Positions 29,414-32,177 of a DNA stretch of 32,177 nt are shown here, one piece after another. The position numbers and the translations under genes are program-made. Where the stretch lies: positions 1 through 32,177 of the forward strand of contig JAKABO010000025.1 of assembly GCA_021796835.1 (NCBI GenBank). Direction: 5' to 3'. Position 1 is the stretch's first letter; each line of letters opens with the position of its first letter. The stretch comes from Pseudomonadota bacterium (lineage in GTDB: Bacteria; Pseudomonadota; Gammaproteobacteria; Burkholderiales; Ferrovaceae). Under the pieces are notes generated by a model. It was not told where the DNA came from, searched no databases, and saw only the letters and a list, made by a program, of their open reading frames with translations.

Positions 29414-29638
29414 TCAGTAAGTCAGGATCGGCTGTTAGGCCTCGTTTTAAAAACCAGCAGCATATTGACCTCTACCTATTCCGCATTTGTGATTGCATCA
29501 TGCTATTTTACCTGCTACTTCGGATCGAACCGCATGGCTGGATTGGCCGGATTCAGCTGCAAGTCGAAGATCATGGTCTTGGCTGCTTACGAATGGTCAA
29601 GCACGCCGGAATATGACTGTTCCTCTGTAATTTCGCAA
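29414..29638. other. Gap between mntA and IS copy B
   Basis: 225 bp. It must hold the leftward promoter of the cargo string unless transcription starts in the IS, but no clear -35/-10 pair is seen on the minus strand. Its right half (about 29520-29638) has some coding-like character in short frames on both strands, perhaps a gene remnant cut by the IS. No family could be recognised. Confidence 0.35.
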
Positions 29639-29664
29639 GTGGGGTATCCAGCTAAATGCTGTGA
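29639..29664 (+). repeat. Left terminal inverted repeat, IS copy B
   Basis: 26 bp starting GTGGGGTATCCAGCTAA. It is a perfect inverted match to 30748-30773. Confidence 0.9.
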
Positions 29665-29679
29665 TGTTAAAATTATGCA

Positions 29680-30747
29680 ATGGAATCAGGCATCCCGCAA
29701 GTGCGATCAAAGTCCCCCAGAGTTGGGGTCGATTACCCGCGCAACTACGCCGAGTTTATGGCGTGGTTTCCAGATGACGCCGCCTGTCTTGACTACCTTG
29801 ATTGGATTCGATGGCCACATGGCTTTGTTTGCCCCGATTGTGGCGGCACCACGGCATGGCGCATGAAAGGCGGGCAATGGTGGTGTAAGGCGTGTGTCAG
29901 TCGTATATCCGCCACGGCGGGTACAATTTTTCACCACGCCAGAACACCTTTGACCGTTTGGTTTTCCGCCGCCTGGCATCTGACCTCCGCTGAAAATGGC
30001 GTTTCCGCTAAAACGCTTCATCGAATCCTCGGGTTCGGCTCCTATCAAACTGCGTGGGCGATGCTGCACCGGTTCCGGTGCGCAATCAGTCATGCCGGGC
30101 ACGACATGCTGTCCGGACACGTCGAAGTGGATGAGACCATATTTGGAGGCGTGCGGCACGGCAAGCGCGGACGCGGTGCAGGAGGAAAGGTGCTGGTGGC
30201 GGTCGCCGTGGAATTGCTCTCTCCAAAAGGCTTTGGGCGCTGCCGCTTGCAGATTATCCACAACGCCGATACCGAAACGCTCAAGACATTTATTCAGAAG
30301 CACATCAAACCAGGCTCTACGATCTACACCGATGGATTTACTTCCTATCCAAGCGCCACAAAAGACGAATACGTTTACCAGGGAACATCCGTCAAGGGTT
30401 CCGGCAAGGAGGTTAACGAGGTCTTGCCGGGCGTACACCGTGTCGCGGCGCTCGTTAAGCGCTGGCTGATGGGGACACATCAGGGCTCCTTTGAAGCAGA
30501 TCATCTGCAGGCTTATCTGGATGAATTTACGTTCCGCTTCAACCGGCGCAAGTCCACGCATCGCGGCATGCTCTTCTACAGGTTGATCGAACAGTGCGTT
30601 GCCATGCATCCCATGTCCTTTCGTGAACTTGTGGCCAACCCCAAGCCCAAAAAAGAGGGTCAGGAGTTCGCGGTGTCGGCCAAACTGCGAAATAAAGCGC
30701 CTGCTTCGCTGGATATTTCTGTGCCTTCGCACCCATGGAGAAACTAG
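29680..30747 (+). CDS. IS1595-family (ISXO2-like) transposase, copy B
   Basis: 355-aa transposase, the same protein as copy A except Val15 for Ala and Val for Met in EFAxSAK near the C-terminus. The zinc ribbon (C51, C54, C69, C72) and catalytic D151, D218 and E282 are intact. With both outer terminal repeats also intact, either transposase could in principle mobilise the whole composite. Confidence 0.93.
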   Translation: MESGIPQVRSKSPRVGVDYPRNYAEFMAWFPDDAACLDYLDWIRWPHGFVCPDCGGTTAWRMKGGQWWCKACVSRISATAGTIFHHARTPLTVWFSAAWHLTSAENGVSAKTLHRILGFGSYQTAWAMLHRFRCAISHAGHDMLSGHVEVDETIFGGVRHGKRGRGAGGKVLVAVAVELLSPKGFGRCRLQIIHNADTETLKTFIQKHIKPGSTIYTDGFTSYPSATKDEYVYQGTSVKGSGKEVNEVLPGVHRVAALVKRWLMGTHQGSFEADHLQAYLDEFTFRFNRRKSTHRGMLFYRLIEQCVAMHPMSFRELVANPKPKKEGQEFAVSAKLRNKAPASLDISVPSHPWRN

Positions 30748-30773
30748 TCACAGCATTTAGCTGGATACCCCAC
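30748..30773 (-). repeat. Right terminal inverted repeat, IS copy B
   Basis: 26 bp, the outer right end of the composite transposon, directly followed by the TTAAAAAT duplication. Confidence 0.9.
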
Positions 30774-30781
30774 TTAAAAAT
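30774..30781. repeat. Right 8-bp target-site duplication of the composite transposon
   Basis: TTAAAAAT, identical to 22811-22818. Removing 22819-30781 restores a continuous sequence reading ...GGTTATTAAAAATACATG..., the inferred empty site. Confidence 0.88.
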
Positions 30782-30816
30782 ACATGCCAGGGACTTGAAC
30801 ACTCACTGCGAGAACT

Positions 30817-30833
30817 GTCATGAATATCATGAC
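30817..30833. promoter_or_regulatory. Palindrome GTCATGA-ATA-TCATGAC upstream of vapB
   Basis: A perfect 7-bp inverted repeat with a 3-bp centre, about 10 bp upstream of the vapB -35 box. Its ATCATGA core recurs in the GATCATGATC palindrome inside the promoter, so both may be binding sites for the AbrB-type antitoxin. Confidence 0.5.
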
Positions 30834-30843
30834 CTATTTCGAA

Positions 30844-30872
30844 TTGATTTTATCGGATCATGATCGTATCAT
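30844..30872 (+). promoter_or_regulatory. Sigma70 promoter of vapB-vapC with operator-like palindrome
   Basis: TTGATT (30844-30849), 17 bp, TATCAT (30867-30872). The 10-bp palindrome GATCATGATC (30856-30865) sits in the spacer. The predicted start is about 30879, roughly 29 nt before the vapB ATG. Confidence 0.6.
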
Positions 30873-30907
30873 GGCATCATCTACATAAAATGACATATGA
30901 AGAGATA

Positions 30908-31162
30908 ATGACACAAATTGCCGTCCAAGTGTCTCAGGGAGGCAGAATTGTCATCCCGGCAGACATCCGCCTTAAAATGGGCGTAAACATTGGGGATCAG
31001 GTTTTATTGAACTGGTCGGAGGAAGTCCACGAGTTGCGTATTGCTACGCGCAAACAACGCTTGGAAAATGCACTGAACCTGGTCAAATGCCATGCTCGGG
31101 CGTCTGATGACGTTGTGGACAGTTTCCTGCGCGAACGCAGACTTTCCAGCCAGGATGAATAA
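30908..31162 (+). CDS. vapB: AbrB/MazE-family antitoxin (VapB-like)
   Basis: 84-aa antitoxin with an N-terminal swapped-hairpin SpoVT/AbrB DNA-binding domain (about 1-45): VSQGGRIVIPADIRLKMGVN and IGDQVLLNW. The C-terminal half should wrap the toxin. ATG 30908 has GAAGAG a few bases upstream; in-frame ATGs at 30890 and 30860 precede the conserved region and lack a ribosome-binding site. The stop overlaps the start of the PIN-domain gene by 8 bp. By family it should repress its own promoter. Confidence 0.85.
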   Translation: MTQIAVQVSQGGRIVIPADIRLKMGVNIGDQVLLNWSEEVHELRIATRKQRLENALNLVKCHARASDDVVDSFLRERRLSSQDE

Positions 31163-31547
31163 GGCGGTTCTGGATGCCTCTGCGGTCCTGGCTTATCTGT
31201 TTTCTGAAGCCGGAGCGGACTAGGTACTGCCCATCCTTGAAACAGGATCCGGATTGATTTCCGCCGTCAATTACGCCGAACTGGTCAGCAAACTGGTGGA
31301 TCAAGGCATGCCCACAGATATTGTCCATGAAACGTTATTCAATCTGGAACTGGAAGTCGTCTCTTACGATACGGCACAAGCGTTTCAAACCGGGGCATTG
31401 CGCCTACCAGGAAAAGCCTTTGGATTATCCCTGGGTGACCGCGCCTGTCTGGCGCTGGGGATGATCATGAAATTACCCATACTGACAGCGGATCGAGTTT
31501 GGAAAAATCTGTCACTACCCATAGAAATCATTGTGATTCGCGCCTGA
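31155..31547 (+). pseudogene. vapC: PIN-domain (VapC-like) toxin interrupted by in-frame TAG
   Basis: Read from ATG 31155 the frame encodes a complete PIN RNase of about 130 residues, except that codon 23 (31221-31223) is TAG. The first acidic residue is in MNKAVLDAS (D7). Beyond the stop the same frame continues without shifts: ISAVNYAELVSK (Glu), LSLGDRACLALG (Asp) and ILTADRVW (Asp), ending IVIRA. All four catalytic acids are thus present but on opposite sides of the stop. An internal TTG at 31254 could start a fragment lacking D7, which should be inactive. Either a recent inactivation, readthrough, or a sequencing error. Confidence 0.85.
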
Positions 31548-31594
31548 AACAGGCAAACCAGGTGCTGGTGGTTATTCCCTTTGTTGTTTCATCA

Positions 31595-31636
31595 GTAGTA
31601 ACAAAAATGATTGACGGATTAAAAAAGTGTTACTAC
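31595..31636. promoter_or_regulatory. brnTA operator: 9-bp inverted repeat GTAGTAACA/TGTTACTAC
   Basis: Perfect arms at 31595-31603 and 31628-31636, separated by 24 bp. They bracket the -35 box, and the right arm runs into the -10 box. BrnT-BrnA complexes are known to repress their own operon, so this is the likely binding site. Confidence 0.65.
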
Positions 31637-31639
31637 AAT
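31611..31639 (+). promoter_or_regulatory. Sigma70 promoter of brnT-brnA
   Basis: TTGACG (31611-31616), 17 bp, TACAAT (31634-31639); five of six bases match consensus in each box. The brnT ATG starts 7 nt after the -10, so transcription would begin at or beside the A of ATG. No Shine-Dalgarno lies between them. Confidence 0.75.
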
Positions 31640-31646
31640 TTGCTTC

Positions 31647-31922
31647 ATGCACATTGAGTTCGATGCCAATAAAAACGACACCAACATCCGTGCCCGAGGT
31701 CTGTCGTTTGAACGGGCAGCGAATTTCGATTTTGAGACTGCGGTCTTTAAACAAGATACCCGGCGCGACTATGGCGAGATTCGCCTTCGCGCACTGGGCT
31801 ACCTTGATGGCCGCATACACGCACTGGTGTTCACCGAAACTGCCAAAGGCATTCGGGTCATCAGTTTTCGTAAGGCCAACAAGCGTGAGGTACTGATGTA
31901 TGAACAAGAAGCCAAATCCTGA
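31647..31922 (+). CDS. brnT: BrnT-family RNase toxin
   Basis: 91-aa toxin of the RelE-like-fold BrnT family. The family signature is visible: FDANKNDTNIRARGLSFERA at the start, DYGEIRLRALGYLDGR in the middle, and the C-terminal IRVISFRKANKREVLMYE with the conserved RxANKRE. By family it cleaves RNA and is neutralised by BrnA. The start is set by similarity and by the promoter immediately upstream. It overlaps brnA by 23 bp. Confidence 0.92.
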   Translation: MHIEFDANKNDTNIRARGLSFERAANFDFETAVFKQDTRRDYGEIRLRALGYLDGRIHALVFTETAKGIRVISFRKANKREVLMYEQEAKS

Positions 31923-32172
31923 ATTGATTGACCATGACAACCCAGAATGGACGACGCAAGACGTCAAAACCGCCAAGTCCTTCTCCAGCCTACCCGCAAC
32001 TTTGCAGACCAAGTTGCGTAAGCGTGGGCCGCAAAAGTCACCACCCAAGGTGTCAACCACCATCCGCCTATCTCCTGATGTGGTACAGGCCTTCCGGGCT
32101 TCTGGAGACGGTTGGCAGACACGCATCGATGCGGCGTTGAGGGACTGGCTGCGCACACATTCGCCCGCATAA
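31900..32172 (+). CDS. brnA: BrnA-family antitoxin
   Basis: 90-aa antitoxin. The N-terminal part is polar (NPELIDHDNPEWTTQD, AKSFSSLP), and the C-terminal ribbon-helix-helix-like DNA-binding domain is KVSTTIRLSPDVVQAFRASG then GWQTRIDAALRDWL. It overlaps brnT (ATG inside the last codons of brnT), the normal toxin-first order of this module. It appears complete and ends 5 bp from the window edge. Confidence 0.92.
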   Translation: MNKKPNPELIDHDNPEWTTQDVKTAKSFSSLPATLQTKLRKRGPQKSPPKVSTTIRLSPDVVQAFRASGDGWQTRIDAALRDWLRTHSPA

Positions 32173-32177
32173 GTGGG

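Larger units (their letters stand above)
22819..30773. mobile_element. Composite transposon bounded by two direct IS1595-family copies
   Basis: A 7955-bp unit: IS copy A (22819-23953), cargo (23954-29638), IS copy B (29639-30773). The 8-bp sequence TTAAAAAT flanks the pair as a whole. The inner flanks (TTTTCCTT right of copy A, TTTCGCAA left of copy B) match neither each other nor the outer repeats. This is what transposition of the whole unit leaves behind. Integration of a circular IS-cargo molecule by recombination with an IS already resident at TTAAAAAT would give the same picture. The cargo is mntA, hepT, a 116-aa unknown, a RhuM chimera, an SNF2 helicase and a SWIM protein, all leftward. 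Confidence 0.85.
29639..30773 (+). mobile_element. IS1595-family insertion sequence, copy B
   Basis: 1135 bp, same orientation as copy A and offset by 6820 bp. Both 26-bp terminal repeats match perfectly (29639-29664 and 30748-30773). It carries an intact transposase. The outer (right) flank is TTAAAAAT; the inner (left) flank TTTCGCAA has no partner. Confidence 0.92.

Noticed and set aside
29377-29616. 79-codon plus-strand frame between mntA and IS copy B
   Set aside because: No ribosome-binding site or family resemblance, and it overlaps the mntA start region; at most a remnant lies in its right part.
31254-31547. Separate small gene starting at TTG 31254
   Set aside because: It is the in-frame continuation of the PIN-domain gene beyond the TAG at 31221; no ribosome-binding site, and it lacks the first catalytic Asp.

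Overview
The window looks like a chromosomal segment of a betaproteobacterium. It is GC-rich, with strong C-rich codon bias in the core genes. The evidence is gene order and family flavour: prfB-lysS-lolC-lolD, rluD-pgeF divergent from bamD, pyrG-kdsA-eno-ftsB, a PhaR-type regulator, and an RpfE/COG4255-like gene beside prfB. A Nitrosomonadales/Ferrovum-like iron- or sulfur-oxidising lineage would fit (heme-sensing chemoreceptor, Cys-type KdsA), but that is inference.

Layout. Positions 1-19500 are compact housekeeping DNA. relA (+) converges on the prfB-lysS-lolC-lolD operon (-), which contains a classical prfB programmed frameshift. Then come the COG4255 gene and rimO (-), an intergenic region with a probable small RNA or attenuated leader, phaR (+), a ZIP metal transporter (-), pgeF and rluD (-), bamD (+), and the ftsB/eno/kdsA/pyrG operon (-). 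A 687-aa PAS plus heme-c chemoreceptor (-) follows. Positions 19700-22783 hold a uracil-DNA-glycosylase-family gene (+), glucokinase (-) and a DUF4143 AAA ATPase (+) whose promoter is covered by a perfect palindrome.

Positions 22811-30781 are the accessory highlight. Two almost identical 1135-bp IS1595-family elements in direct orientation bracket 5.7 kb of cargo. The outer ends of the pair, and not the ends of either IS alone, are flanked by the same 8-bp sequence TTAAAAAT. The segment therefore behaves as one composite transposon, or as a circular IS-cargo unit integrated next to a resident IS. The cargo is one leftward gene string: mntA-hepT toxin-antitoxin, a 116-aa unknown protein, a chimeric ORF (N-terminus of an unknown protein fused to a 5'-truncated RhuM), an SNF2-family helicase, and a SWIM zinc-finger protein whose stop codon is supplied by the IS terminal repeat.

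Right of the element (30782-32177) are two more toxin-antitoxin loci: an AbrB/VapB-PIN/VapC pair with an in-frame TAG early in vapC, and an intact brnT-brnA pair. The brnTA promoter is clear, is bracketed by a 9-bp inverted repeat, and predicts a leaderless mRNA. No tRNA, rRNA or CRISPR array was seen.
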